A DNA stretch of 64,000 bases from Nakamurella alba (lineage in GTDB: Bacteria; Actinomycetota; Actinomycetes; Mycobacteriales; Nakamurellaceae): NCBI RefSeq assembly GCF_009707545.1, contig NZ_WLYK01000005.1, forward strand, positions 62,001 to 126,000. Direction: 5' to 3'. Made by a program: the position numbers and the translations under genes. The notes under the pieces were generated by a model. That model had not been told where the DNA came from, made no database searches, and saw nothing but the letters and a program-made list of their open reading frames with translations. Of this stretch, positions 7,453-15,306 are shown in pieces (within the stretch, counting starts at the first letter, position 1; each line of letters begins with the position of its first letter).

Positions 7453-8093
7453 TCGTCGACGACGACGCCCTGGTCCGTGCCGGCCTGACGATGATCGTCG
7501 AGTCCGCCGACGACCTCGAGGTGGTCGCCGAGGTCGGCGACGGTGCGGATGCCGTCGGCGCCGTGCAGGCGCACCGTCCCGACCTGGTGCTGATGGACAT
7601 CCGGATGCCGCGGATGGACGGGCTGGCCGCCACCGCCGCGGTGCGGGCCCTGCCGGATCCGCCGAAGGTCATCGTGCTGACCACCTTCGACCTCGACGAC
7701 TACGTGTTCCGCGCACTGCAGGCCGGCGCCGCCGGGTTCCTGCTCAAGGACACCCCGCCGAAGGACCTGATCGCCGGGATCCGGGTGGTCGCCGCCGGCG
7801 AGGCCATGCTCTCCCCCGGTGTCACCCGCACCCTGATCCAGCACTTCGCCGACGACTCCCGGTCCGACCGGCAGCACGCCGCCGCCGCCCGACTGACCGG
7901 CCTCACCGACCGCGAGACCGAGGTGCTGGTGCAGCTCGGCCACGGGATGTCGAACGCCGAGATCGGGCGCACCCTGTTCATGTCCGAGGCCACGGTGAAG
8001 ACGCACGTGTCCCGGCTGCTGGACAAGGTGCAGGCCGGCAACCGGGTGCAGCTGGCGATCGTCGCGCACGAGGCCGGGCTGCTGGAGAAGTAG
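7434..8093 (+). CDS. NarL/FixJ-type response regulator
   Basis: A 219-residue DNA-binding regulator partnered with the kinase upstream. The receiver domain (MAVRILIVDDDALVRAGL) has the phospho-acceptor Asp55 in VLMDIRMPRMDG, Thr in VLTTFDLDDY, and Lys in FLLKDTPP. The C-terminal LuxR helix-turn-helix is LTDRETEVLVQLGHGMSNAEIGRTLFMSEATVKTHVSRLL. I chose GTG 7434 because it begins directly at the first receiver strand and gives the overlap usual for translational coupling. It likely controls the divergent ABC exporter through the dyad at 6154-6175. Confidence 0.93.
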   Translation: MAVRILIVDDDALVRAGLTMIVESADDLEVVAEVGDGADAVGAVQAHRPDLVLMDIRMPRMDGLAATAAVRALPDPPKVIVLTTFDLDDYVFRALQAGAAGFLLKDTPPKDLIAGIRVVAAGEAMLSPGVTRTLIQHFADDSRSDRQHAAAARLTGLTDRETEVLVQLGHGMSNAEIGRTLFMSEATVKTHVSRLLDKVQAGNRVQLAIVAHEAGLLEK

Positions 8094-8138
8094 GACGGCG
8101 GTCTGCACAGGATCGCCGCCCACCGCGTTGGAGGTGAT

Positions 8139-8645
8139 GTGCCGGAGTTCGAGCAGTTCGTCGCGGAGCGGGGCCACGGGTGGCAGCGTTACGCCCGCGC
8201 GCTCACCGGCAACGACGTCGCCGCCCAGGACCTGGTGCAGTCCGTGCTGCTCAAGGCCTACCGGCAGTGGCGGCGGATCACCGCGATGGAGTTCCCGGAC
8301 GCCTACGTCCGGCGGATGCTGACCAGCACCTTCCTGGACGGCAAGCGGCGGCGCAGCGACTCCGAAGTGCTGCTGGCCGAGCTTCCCGAACCGGGTCCGG
8401 CTGCGCCCGATCCGGCGATCCGGGTGACCGACCGCGATTCGCTGCGCCGGGCACTGGCCACGCTCAGCGACCGGCAGCGCGCGGTCGTCGTCCTCCGCTA
8501 CCTCGAGGACCTGCCGGATGCCGAGATCGCCGCCGAGCTCGGCTGTTCCGAGGCGACCGTCCGCAGTCACGCCGCCCAGGGCCGGGCCCGTTTCCGGGAC
8601 GCGCTGCTGGCTCTCGACCACGACCGCACCGAGGAGTCCCTGTGA
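8139..8645 (+). CDS. SigE-family ECF RNA polymerase sigma factor
   Basis: A 168-residue alternative sigma factor. Region 2 is at residues 8-70 (RYARALTGNDVAAQDLVQSVLLKAYRQW) and region 4 at about 110-160 (LSDRQRAVVVLRYLEDLPDAEIAAELGCSEATVRSHAAQGRARF). The short form with this region 4 matches actinobacterial SigE-family sigma factors. The start codon is GTG 8139, preceded by GGAGGTGAT. The last four bases overlap the start of a membrane protein gene (GTGA), so the two are translationally coupled. That partner is the likely modulator of the sigma factor. A second pair of the same layout is at 12963-15123. Confidence 0.92.
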   Translation: MPEFEQFVAERGHGWQRYARALTGNDVAAQDLVQSVLLKAYRQWRRITAMEFPDAYVRRMLTSTFLDGKRRRSDSEVLLAELPEPGPAAPDPAIRVTDRDSLRRALATLSDRQRAVVVLRYLEDLPDAEIAAELGCSEATVRSHAAQGRARFRDALLALDHDRTEESL

Positions 8646-9304
8646 GTCCTGTGAACGACGACGAGATCGACCGGCTGCTCCGCACCGCGGTGCTGGATGC
8701 GGCCGATGCGGAATCGCCTGTCCCCCGGCCGGTGTCGCTGCTGCCTGTGGTCGACGGCGGGCGGCCGGCGGGTAGGCGACGGCGGGCCTGGTGGCTCGCG
8801 CCACTGGGCGTGGCCGCCGCGGTGGCCCTGGCCGTCGGCATCACCATGCTGGTCCGGCCGGCCTCGGCACCGGTCGGCACCTCGGAGCCGCTGTCGGCCT
8901 GCGCGCCGGTGCCGTCCCGGGTTCTTCCCGAGTGGGCCCGCGGCGGGTTCTCCGATCCGGAACCCGAGATGCCCTACGTGCTCGGCGATGCCGGCAACAT
9001 AGTGGCCATCCTCTTCGTCGACCCGATGATCGCGCCGACCCCGGACGGATCCGGGAACAAGATCCTCTGGGTCCCGCACACCGGCGCGACACCCGGTGCG
9101 GACCTGCGCATCACCGGCACCCTGGAGGGGGCGGTCGCCGGGTCGGCCGGATCGACGATGTCCGCCGTGGTCGCCGGCGGCCCGGGACCGTCAGGGATCG
9201 AGGCGCCGCGAGCCGGATGCTGGCTGCTGCAACTCGCCTGGGGCGACACCACCGACTCCATGGCGCTGCGTTGGTACCCGCCGGACACCCCGGCGAGCCG
9301 CTGA
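8642..9304 (+). CDS. Single-pass membrane protein coupled to SigE-type sigma factor (putative anti-sigma or sensor)
   Basis: A 220-residue protein: a charged cytoplasmic N-terminus (MSPVNDDEIDRLLRTAVLDAADAE), one transmembrane helix at about residues 50-72 (WWLAPLGVAAAVALAVGITMLV), then an exported domain. The exported part ends in a segment with PSGIEAPRAGCWLLQLAWG. A GCW motif followed by alternating hydrophobic residues occurs in uncharacterised actinobacterial exported domains. The gene overlaps the sigma factor by four bases. By layout it could hold the sigma factor at the membrane, but there is no zinc-binding HxxxCxxC motif, so the anti-sigma role is an inference from position. Confidence 0.7.
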   Translation: MSPVNDDEIDRLLRTAVLDAADAESPVPRPVSLLPVVDGGRPAGRRRRAWWLAPLGVAAAVALAVGITMLVRPASAPVGTSEPLSACAPVPSRVLPEWARGGFSDPEPEMPYVLGDAGNIVAILFVDPMIAPTPDGSGNKILWVPHTGATPGADLRITGTLEGAVAGSAGSTMSAVVAGGPGPSGIEAPRAGCWLLQLAWGDTTDSMALRWYPPDTPASR

Positions 9305-9309
9305 AACGG

Positions 9310-9678
9310 TCAGCCGGGGTGGTGCTCGGACACCGGTAGTTTGACCGCCAGCACCGGGACCGGCGACTCCATCAGCAGTCTCGAGCTGATCGACCCGATG
9401 AAGGCCTTGCCGACCCGACTCCGCCGGCGCACCCCGATGACCAGCCGGTCGACGGTGCGGCCGGCGATCTCGTCGAGCACGGCGTCCACCGGATCCCGAT
9501 CGGCCGGGCCGCTGCGCTCGACCACCGTCGCCCCGGCCGGCACCGTCCGCCGGTCCAGCGGTTTCAGCGCCAGGTTCAGGATCACCAGATCGGTGCCCAG
9601 CATCTCCGCCTCCTGCGCAGCGGCCACGAGAGCGGCTGTCCCTTCGGCACTGTCGGGCACCGCAACCAGAACCGACAT
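9310..9678 (-). CDS. Universal stress protein (UspA family)
   Basis: A 122-residue single-domain cytoplasmic Usp. It starts with the beta-strand SVLVAVPDSAEGTAAL and ends with the nucleotide-loop region VIGVRRRSRVGKAFIGSISSRLLMESPVPVLAVKL. The GxxxxGxxxG(S)-type ATP-binding loop is present in a degenerate form (GVRRRSRVGKAFIGSIS). It is somewhat shorter than the usual 140 residues. GGAGGAGGGA precedes the ATG. It lies 31 bases downstream of the sugar transporter gene on the same strand and may be co-transcribed with it. Its end is five bases from the convergent membrane protein gene. Confidence 0.85.
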   Translation of the reverse strand: MSVLVAVPDSAEGTAALVAAAQEAEMLGTDLVILNLALKPLDRRTVPAGATVVERSGPADRDPVDAVLDEIAGRTVDRLVIGVRRRSRVGKAFIGSISSRLLMESPVPVLAVKLPVSEHHPG

Positions 9679-9709
9679 GTTCCCTCCTCCTGACGTGTGA
9701 TCGCTGGGG

Positions 9710-11143
9710 TCAGCTGTGCTTGCTCGAGAACTGCTCCTCGAACTCCTCGAGCGAGAGTCCCCGCGTCTCCGGGACGGTGGTGGCGATGAAGATCAGCGCC
9801 AGCACGCCGAGCCCGCAGAAGACGAAGAACGTCGGCGCGATGCCGAGCGCCTCCACGACCGGCGGGAAGCCCAGCGCGACAACGGCATTCGCCAGCCAGA
9901 GGGCGAAGACGCAGACACCCATCGCGAAGGAGCGGATCTTCAGCGGGAACATCTCGGCCAGCAGCAGCCAGACCAGCGGTCCGATGGTGCCCTGCATGGA
10001 GAAGACGAAACACACGACGAAGACCAGGATGGTGTAGGCCTTCGCGGTGCCGTCCGGTAGCAGGAGTGCCGAGAGCCCCACCAACAGATGGAATGTCGTG
10101 GTGAGCGAGAACCCGATCAGCAGCAGCTTCCGCCGGTCGATCTTGTTCATCACGATGATGCCGACGGTAATGCCCAGCACGCTGAACAGGCCGTTGAGGG
10201 TGTTCGCGATGATCGCGCCGTTGCTCGAGAACCCGGAGTCCTGCAGGAGTTGCGTGCCGTAGTACATGATCGAGTTGATCCCGGTCAGCTGCTGGAACAC
10301 GCCCAACCCGATGCCGACCAGCACCAGCCGGCGGATCCACTTCACCCCGAGGTCCGACCAGCCGCCGGTGCGCGCCTCGACCTCCTCCTCGGCCAGCGCG
10401 GTCACCTCCGCCATCTCGGCCTCGGCGCGTTCGGGCGAGCGGACCTGGCGGAGCACCTGCAGCGCCTCGTCCGTCCGACCCTGGGAGACCAGCCATCTCG
10501 GACTCTCCGGCATCCGCAGCATGCCGATGAACAACACGATCGCCGGCAGCACCGCGACCAGCAACATGTAGCGCCAGACGTCGGTGTTCTCGCCCCAGAC
10601 GTTGAAGATGACTGCGTTGATCACGAACGCCGCGAACTGGCCGGAGACGATCATGACCTCGTTGCGGGTGACCAGACTGCCGCGCCGCTCGGACGGCGAC
10701 ACCTCCGCCAGGTACACCGGCACCGTCGCCGACGCGCCGCCGACGGCCAGGCCCAGGATGAACCGGAAGACCGCCAGCAGTTCCCAGTTCGGCGAGAGGA
10801 CGCAGCCGACGGTGCCGAGCACGAAGACGATCGCCAGCAGCAGGATGTTGTGCCGGCGACCGTAGCGGTCGGAGAGCCGGCCACCGATGAGGGCGCCGAA
10901 CGCGGCACCGACGATGAGGATGCTGACCACGATGCCCTCGGTGGTCGAGGTGAGGGCCAGGTCGGCCTTCATCGGCTCCAGCGCGCCGTTGATGACGCCG
11001 GTGTCGTAACCGAAGAGCAGGCCGCCGAAGGTGACGACGACCGCGATCAGGCCGAGCCGTTTGGAGTGGGATCCCTTCACGTCCGGCGGCAGCTCGCCGC
11101 CGGCCGTTCTTCGTGCGGCACTGATTCCCTGCGGTCCACTCAC
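9710..11143 (-). CDS. Sugar porter family MFS transporter
   Basis: A 477-residue, 12-helix secondary transporter of the sugar porter family, probably a proton symporter for a pentose or hexose. Diagnostic motifs are GGLLFGYDTGVINGAL in helix 1, GGRLSDRYGRRHNIL after helix 2, PESPRWLVSQGRTDEAL before the central loop, QQLTGINSIMYYG in helix 7, and PETRGLSLEEFEEQF at the C-terminus. I chose GTG 11143 because GAGGAGG lies eight bases upstream and the product begins MSGPQGIS; longer versions add basic, unconserved sequence. Sugar specificity cannot be read from the sequence. Confidence 0.92.
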   Translation of the reverse strand: MSGPQGISAARRTAGGELPPDVKGSHSKRLGLIAVVVTFGGLLFGYDTGVINGALEPMKADLALTSTTEGIVVSILIVGAAFGALIGGRLSDRYGRRHNILLLAIVFVLGTVGCVLSPNWELLAVFRFILGLAVGGASATVPVYLAEVSPSERRGSLVTRNEVMIVSGQFAAFVINAVIFNVWGENTDVWRYMLLVAVLPAIVLFIGMLRMPESPRWLVSQGRTDEALQVLRQVRSPERAEAEMAEVTALAEEEVEARTGGWSDLGVKWIRRLVLVGIGLGVFQQLTGINSIMYYGTQLLQDSGFSSNGAIIANTLNGLFSVLGITVGIIVMNKIDRRKLLLIGFSLTTTFHLLVGLSALLLPDGTAKAYTILVFVVCFVFSMQGTIGPLVWLLLAEMFPLKIRSFAMGVCVFALWLANAVVALGFPPVVEALGIAPTFFVFCGLGVLALIFIATTVPETRGLSLEEFEEQFSSKHS

Positions 11144-11322
11144 GTGCGCGTCCTCCTCGTCGCGGGCACTGCTCGCCGGCAGCGGCGTGACCTGCACCGA
11201 CGGGCGACTCGCACCGCATCCGCCAGAGGTTGTCACGACAGAATGTCTGAACAAACTCACAGGCAGTATGCCTCACGGTCGGGCAACCGAAACCTGGCCC
11301 GTGCGTCCAGGCGGGTTTTCGC

Positions 11323-11328
11323 TACGGT
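11323..11328 (+). promoter_or_regulatory. Candidate -10 hexamer of a leaderless promoter (acyl-CoA dehydrogenase-like gene)
   Basis: TACGGT lies six bases before ATG 11335 in the divergent gap with the sugar porter. No Shine-Dalgarno sequence intervenes. It matches the arrangement at 2696, 6229 and 60859. Confidence 0.4.
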
Positions 11329-11334
11329 CGGGTC

Positions 11335-12318
11335 ATGGCGATCCGGGAGGTGCTGCGCGAGCGGGCGCACGCACTCGCGCACGACCTCCTCTTCCCCTCC
11401 GCAGCCGCCGTCGACGCTGCCGACCGCCTCCCGGACGAGCACTGGTCGGCCCTGGCCGGGGCCGGTCTGCTGGCCCTGGCCGCGGATTCCGACGACCTTG
11501 GTCCGGAGTCGTTCGCACTCGCCGGCGACGTACTGGCGAGCCTGGCCGGCGGCTGCCTGTCGACCGGGTTCCTGTGGATCCAGCACGAGGGCACGGCGAT
11601 GGCGGTGGCCCGGTCATCGTTACGGGATCGGTACCTGCCGGGGCTCGTCGACGGCTCGGTGCGGTCCGGGATCGCGCTCGGCGGCCTGCGTCCCGGTCCG
11701 GACCAACTGCGCGTTCGCGCGGTCGACGGTGGGTTCGTGCTCGACGGCTCGGTGCCCTGGGTGTCCGGCTGGGGCATGCTCGACGTTCTGCAGGTCGCGG
11801 CGGTGTGCGGGGACGAGGTCGTCTTCCTGCTCATCGACGCGGTCCCGTCGGACGGGCTGACAGGCACGCTGTTGTCGTTGGTCGCGGCGCAGGCCTCCCG
11901 GACGGTGACCCTGCACTGTGCCGGGCTGTTCGTCCCGGGCGATCGTGAACTGGCCCGGATGCCGCTGGACGACTGGAACGAGATGCAGCGCTGGGGGTCG
12001 CCGCTCAACGGGTTCCTGGCGCTGGGTGTGGCCGGGCGCTGCGCGCTGCTGCTGGGTGATGAGGCCGGGGACCTGCCCGACGCGATCGTCCGAACCCGAG
12101 CCGACCTGCTCGCCGCCGACCCGCCCGCGGTCCCGGCCGCCCGGGCCGCGGCCTCGGTGCTGGCCGACCGGGCAGCGGCGAGGTTGGCAGTGCGCACCGG
12201 TGCGGCGTCGGTGCTCCGCGGGTCCGACGCCGAGCGCCTGCGGCGGGAAGCCGGGTTCCTCCTGGTCTTCGCCTCCCGCCCCCTCATCCGCGCCGAGACA
12301 ATGGACCGACTGGGCTGA
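11335..12318 (+). CDS. Acyl-CoA dehydrogenase family protein, short form
   Basis: A 327-residue flavoprotein homologue. The N-terminal helical domain (REVLRERAHALAHDL, then DEHWSALAGAGLLAL) and the middle beta-domain (GSVPWVSGWGMLDVLQVAAV, VVFLLIDA) follow the acyl-CoA dehydrogenase plan. The C-terminal domain is reduced and lacks the usual QxxGGxGY-type segment, and the protein is about 50 residues shorter than typical family members. It may therefore act as a monooxygenase-like or divergent dehydrogenase. It stands alone, with a GTTCCAGCTGGAAC palindrome eight bases after its stop. Function on a specific acyl substrate is not supported. Confidence 0.75.
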   Translation: MAIREVLRERAHALAHDLLFPSAAAVDAADRLPDEHWSALAGAGLLALAADSDDLGPESFALAGDVLASLAGGCLSTGFLWIQHEGTAMAVARSSLRDRYLPGLVDGSVRSGIALGGLRPGPDQLRVRAVDGGFVLDGSVPWVSGWGMLDVLQVAAVCGDEVVFLLIDAVPSDGLTGTLLSLVAAQASRTVTLHCAGLFVPGDRELARMPLDDWNEMQRWGSPLNGFLALGVAGRCALLLGDEAGDLPDAIVRTRADLLAADPPAVPAARAAASVLADRAAARLAVRTGAASVLRGSDAERLRREAGFLLVFASRPLIRAETMDRLG

Positions 12319-12326
12319 GGTCGGGC

Positions 12327-12853
12327 GTTCCAGCTGGAACGCGCCGGGACGGTTCGACGTCGGGGTCGGGTGGCGGGGGTCGAGGCGTTCCAGTTGGAAC
12401 ATCCGGACCGGTCCCCATCGATCTGTTGCCACCAGCCTCGCCCGGCGTGGCCCACCGCACCGGATCGGAATCTGGACGGTGGTCGGAGCAGTGCTGGGCG
12501 TTCCAGCTGCAACATCCCGACCGGTCCCCATCGATCCGTTGCCACCAGCCTCGCCCGACGTGGCCCACCGCACCGGATCTGGATCGAAACAGTCTCCGGA
12601 GCCGGGGCAACTGATACGGACGTACCAGCTGGAACATCCGGAGGGTTCCTGACCCTGGCGAGGCGGTAGGCGCCGGGCTCACGACGTTCCAGCTGGAACA
12701 TCCGGACGGGCCCATCCGATCCGTTGCCACCAGCCTCGCCCGACGTGGTGCACCGCACCGGATCGGAATCTGGACTGTGGTCGGAGCAGTGCTGGACGTT
12801 CCAGCTGGAACGTCGCGGGGAGATCTCTGACCCTGCGGCGTTCCAGCTGGAAC
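12327..12853. repeat. Palindrome cluster with about 112-bp mosaic modules
   Basis: Seven palindromes lie in a 640-bp gap: perfect GTTCCAGCTGGAAC at 12327, 12686, 12798 and 12840, and one-base variants at 12387 (GTTCCAGTTGGAAC), 12500 (GTTCCAGCTGCAAC) and 12622 (GTACCAGCTGGAAC). Between 12387-12513 and again 12686-12811, two palindromes bound near-identical spacers that contain GTTGCCACCAGCCTCGCCCG and end GGTCGGAGCAGTGCTGG. A partial third copy of the spacer starts at about 12514. The modules look like mosaic, REP/BIME-type elements. I find no gene in this gap apart from the sigma factor start at 12963. Confidence 0.9.
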
Positions 12854-12962
12854 GTCCGGCGGCAGCATCCGATCCTGCACCCGTGCAACAGAACGGGGCC
12901 GTCGACCCGTCAGGGATGCAGACCGCCGACCGGCGGTCGTCGGGGGATGGACGGGAGGGCCG

Positions 12963-13487
12963 GTGGACGATCTCGCCGGCCTGGTCGACCGGCACGGGCT
13001 GATGCTGCTGCGCGTCGCCTACCAACTGACCGGCGACCGCGACTCCGCCCAGGACCTGGTGCAGGAGGTGCTGCTCAGCATGATCACCCGCACCCGTACG
13101 GGCATCTCGAATCCTGCGGGCTACCTGCGCCGGGCCGTGGTCAACGCCCACATCGACCGGCACCGCTTGCGGTCGAGCAGTGAGGTGCTGCTCGCCGAGC
13201 CGGAGGCCGATGGCGGCACCGCAGCCCCTGCGGCCGCCACGGGCGGAGATGAGTTCGCCGACACGGTGGCCGATCGCGACCGGCTCTGGCGCGCGCTCGG
13301 CACCCTCGATCCGCGCAGCCGCACCGTGCTGGTGCTGCGCCACTACCTGGATCTGCCCGACGACGAGATCGCCCAGACCCTCGGCTGCAGTCGGAGCACC
13401 GTGCGCAGCATCGCCGCCAGGGCGATCCACAAGCTCCGATCAACTGCCGCGACCGAACCGGAGGAGGCCGACCGTGGACGAGCCTGA
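12963..13487 (+). CDS. SigE-family ECF RNA polymerase sigma factor
   Basis: A 174-residue alternative sigma factor. Region 2 is LRVAYQLTGDRDSAQDLVQEVLLSMI and region 4 is LDPRSRTVLVLRHYLDLPDDEIAQTLGCSRSTVRSIAARAIHKL. It begins at GTG 12963 behind GGGAGGG. Its last 14 bases overlap the start of a 549-residue membrane-anchored protein. The arrangement repeats the pair at 8139-9304, although the two sigma factors differ clearly in sequence. Its targets are unknown. Confidence 0.9.
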   Translation: MDDLAGLVDRHGLMLLRVAYQLTGDRDSAQDLVQEVLLSMITRTRTGISNPAGYLRRAVVNAHIDRHRLRSSSEVLLAEPEADGGTAAPAAATGGDEFADTVADRDRLWRALGTLDPRSRTVLVLRHYLDLPDDEIAQTLGCSRSTVRSIAARAIHKLRSTAATEPEEADRGRA

Positions 13488-15123
13488 CCTGCATCCGGAC
13501 CTGATCGCCCGGACCATGTCCGAGCACGACTCCGACCTCGGCGCCGCCGACCTCGCGACGCTCCGCCGCACGGTGGTGGGCAGTCGTGCCGCACGCCGGC
13601 GCCGGCTGCTGACCCCGCTGCTCGCCGCGGCCGCGGTGACGGTGCTGCTTGCCGGCGGGTTGACCCTCCTGCTCAGCACCCGGTCCGACGGACCCGCGAC
13701 CTCGCCGCCGAGCACCACCGCAACTACTGATCCCACGCCAGGGAGCACGTCCGCAACGTCGTCACCATTGCCCGTGATGTTGCAGAAGGTGTCCGACGCG
13801 TGCGGCCATCCGCTCGACCGACTGCCGACGTCGGCGGGACAGGGCATTCGGGCGACGGTGTCGGAAGAAGGCGCGGGCTATTCGACGGTGACCTTGCTCA
13901 ACGACGCCATGACGACCGTCAGCCAAGTGGGGTGGGAGTCTGCGATCCTGGGTCTCGTCGATCGCTCCGGCACGGTGATCGGCTACTCCACCAGCACGCT
14001 CGACTACGGGGCCACACCGGCTGACCTCCTGCCCGGAAAGTCGCTGGAGGCATTGCTGTACCCCGCCGCATCCACGGCGTGCGGCCTGACAACTCCGGCC
14101 CCGCCGGGCAGCTACACGGTCTTCCCCTTCGTGAAGATCAACGGGGTGCTGTACGCCGGGACGGCGTTCCCGGCATTGCTCGACGGCGCCGGCGCCATCA
14201 GCTTCGGCAAACTGGGGCTCAGCGGGAGCAATGGTGCCTGCGGTCTCGCGGCAGCGGACCTGCCCGCTCTCGGCGCAGCCGGGATCGCCGCCTCGGTCAA
14301 CCCCGGAGCCGGCGGGCGACCGGAAGTGCAGTTGATGAACCTGGCCGAGCCGTCCGCGGCCGTGGTGGTGTCGGTCGGCGCGGGGATCGTCCTCCTCGAC
14401 GGGAGCGGGACCGTGGTGGCCAGATCATCCGGCCGGACACCGGGCGACCCTGAGGTGCGCCTCGACACCAGCCGGTCGGTGGTCCTGGAGACATCTGCCG
14501 ATCTCTCTGATCTCGACTGGTGCTCGCCCAAGAACGGGAGCGCAGATCGCATCGACGAGTCTTGGCGGATCGCCGGTGTCGTCGGCACCGGGCTCGGCGT
14601 GAAGTTCACCGATCGCGCACCGTTCGGCCTTGCAGGGGGATCGATCTACACAGGCGAGCCGGCAGCGGCCGCCTGTGGACGGTCGGTCGCGTCATGGCCC
14701 ACCCTCATCGGTGTCGGCGTCCAGTCCGAAGTGGTCGGCGTCGTCCAACATGTGCTGCAGTACTCCCTGTTCAACCGGTCCGCGGTCACCGTCCCCGGTG
14801 TCATCGGCAGCTCCACATCGGTCGCTGTGCTGGACACGTCAGGAACCGTGGTCGCCGTGCTGACAGGTACGCCCGTCGTCGGCGAGCCGGGCACCGATCT
14901 GCCGCGCGGTGGCTACCGGGTACTCGGTTCCGTCAGGACGACCGGGGTGACGCTGTGCGGTTCTGCGGACCTCGTGCCGGTGGGCACCTACCGGGTGGTC
15001 GGCCTGGTCCAGGCGGCCGGAGCGGATCGGACCACCGTCGTCACCGGGGCAACCGTGACCGCCCCCGGATCGGTGACCTTCGACATCATCGAGATGGTGC
15101 CGGCAGCCGGCCCCGGTGGGTGA
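13474..15123 (+). CDS. Membrane-anchored protein with three tandem ~146-residue repeats, partner of SigE-type sigma
   Basis: A 549-residue protein with an acidic cytoplasmic N-terminus (MDEPDLHPDLIARTMSEHDS), one transmembrane helix near residues 48-72 (LLTPLLAAAAVTVLLAGGLTLLLST), a Thr/Ser/Pro linker, and a large exported region. That region has three diverged repeats beginning at cysteines 110, 256 and 401 (DACG, GACG, AACG). Each contains an SGTV(V/I) strand, and the first and third end in a YxVxxxV-type strand. GGAGGAGG precedes GTG 13474, which overlaps the sigma gene. The topology suits a sensor that anchors or regulates the sigma factor. I do not recognise a named domain. Confidence 0.75.
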   Translation: MDEPDLHPDLIARTMSEHDSDLGAADLATLRRTVVGSRAARRRRLLTPLLAAAAVTVLLAGGLTLLLSTRSDGPATSPPSTTATTDPTPGSTSATSSPLPVMLQKVSDACGHPLDRLPTSAGQGIRATVSEEGAGYSTVTLLNDAMTTVSQVGWESAILGLVDRSGTVIGYSTSTLDYGATPADLLPGKSLEALLYPAASTACGLTTPAPPGSYTVFPFVKINGVLYAGTAFPALLDGAGAISFGKLGLSGSNGACGLAAADLPALGAAGIAASVNPGAGGRPEVQLMNLAEPSAAVVVSVGAGIVLLDGSGTVVARSSGRTPGDPEVRLDTSRSVVLETSADLSDLDWCSPKNGSADRIDESWRIAGVVGTGLGVKFTDRAPFGLAGGSIYTGEPAAAACGRSVASWPTLIGVGVQSEVVGVVQHVLQYSLFNRSAVTVPGVIGSSTSVAVLDTSGTVVAVLTGTPVVGEPGTDLPRGGYRVLGSVRTTGVTLCGSADLVPVGTYRVVGLVQAAGADRTTVVTGATVTAPGSVTFDIIEMVPAAGPGG

Positions 15124-15190
15124 ACGACAGCCGTTCTCTGCCCTCCGGCGGTATCACCGACCGCCCGCCTGCCCTCTCCAGAACCGTGAC

Positions 15191-15248
15191 CATCGGGATG
15201 TCTCAACCATCGGGACCACACCATCGAAATGGTGGCGGCATCCCGATG
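15191..15248. promoter_or_regulatory. Nested inverted repeats upstream of the TetR gene, candidate operator
   Basis: The outer arms CATCGGGATG (15191-15200) and CATCCCGATG (15239-15248) are exact reverse complements. An inner hairpin, CACCAT-CGAA-ATGGTG, is at 15219-15234. The block sits 58 bases before the TetR-type start at 15307. TetR proteins commonly bind dyads next to their own gene, so autoregulation is plausible but inferred. Confidence 0.45.
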
Positions 15249-15306
15249 ATGGAAGTACGGTCCGCAGAACGGGGAAACGGGCAGCACACGGTTAGGGGGA
15301 TCGTCG

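Noticed and set aside
12327-12853. A CRISPR array, because short repeats recur at intervals
   Set aside because: The repeats are 14-bp palindromes with irregular spacing (42 to 122 bp), and the spacers are similar to each other rather than unique. No cas genes are present.
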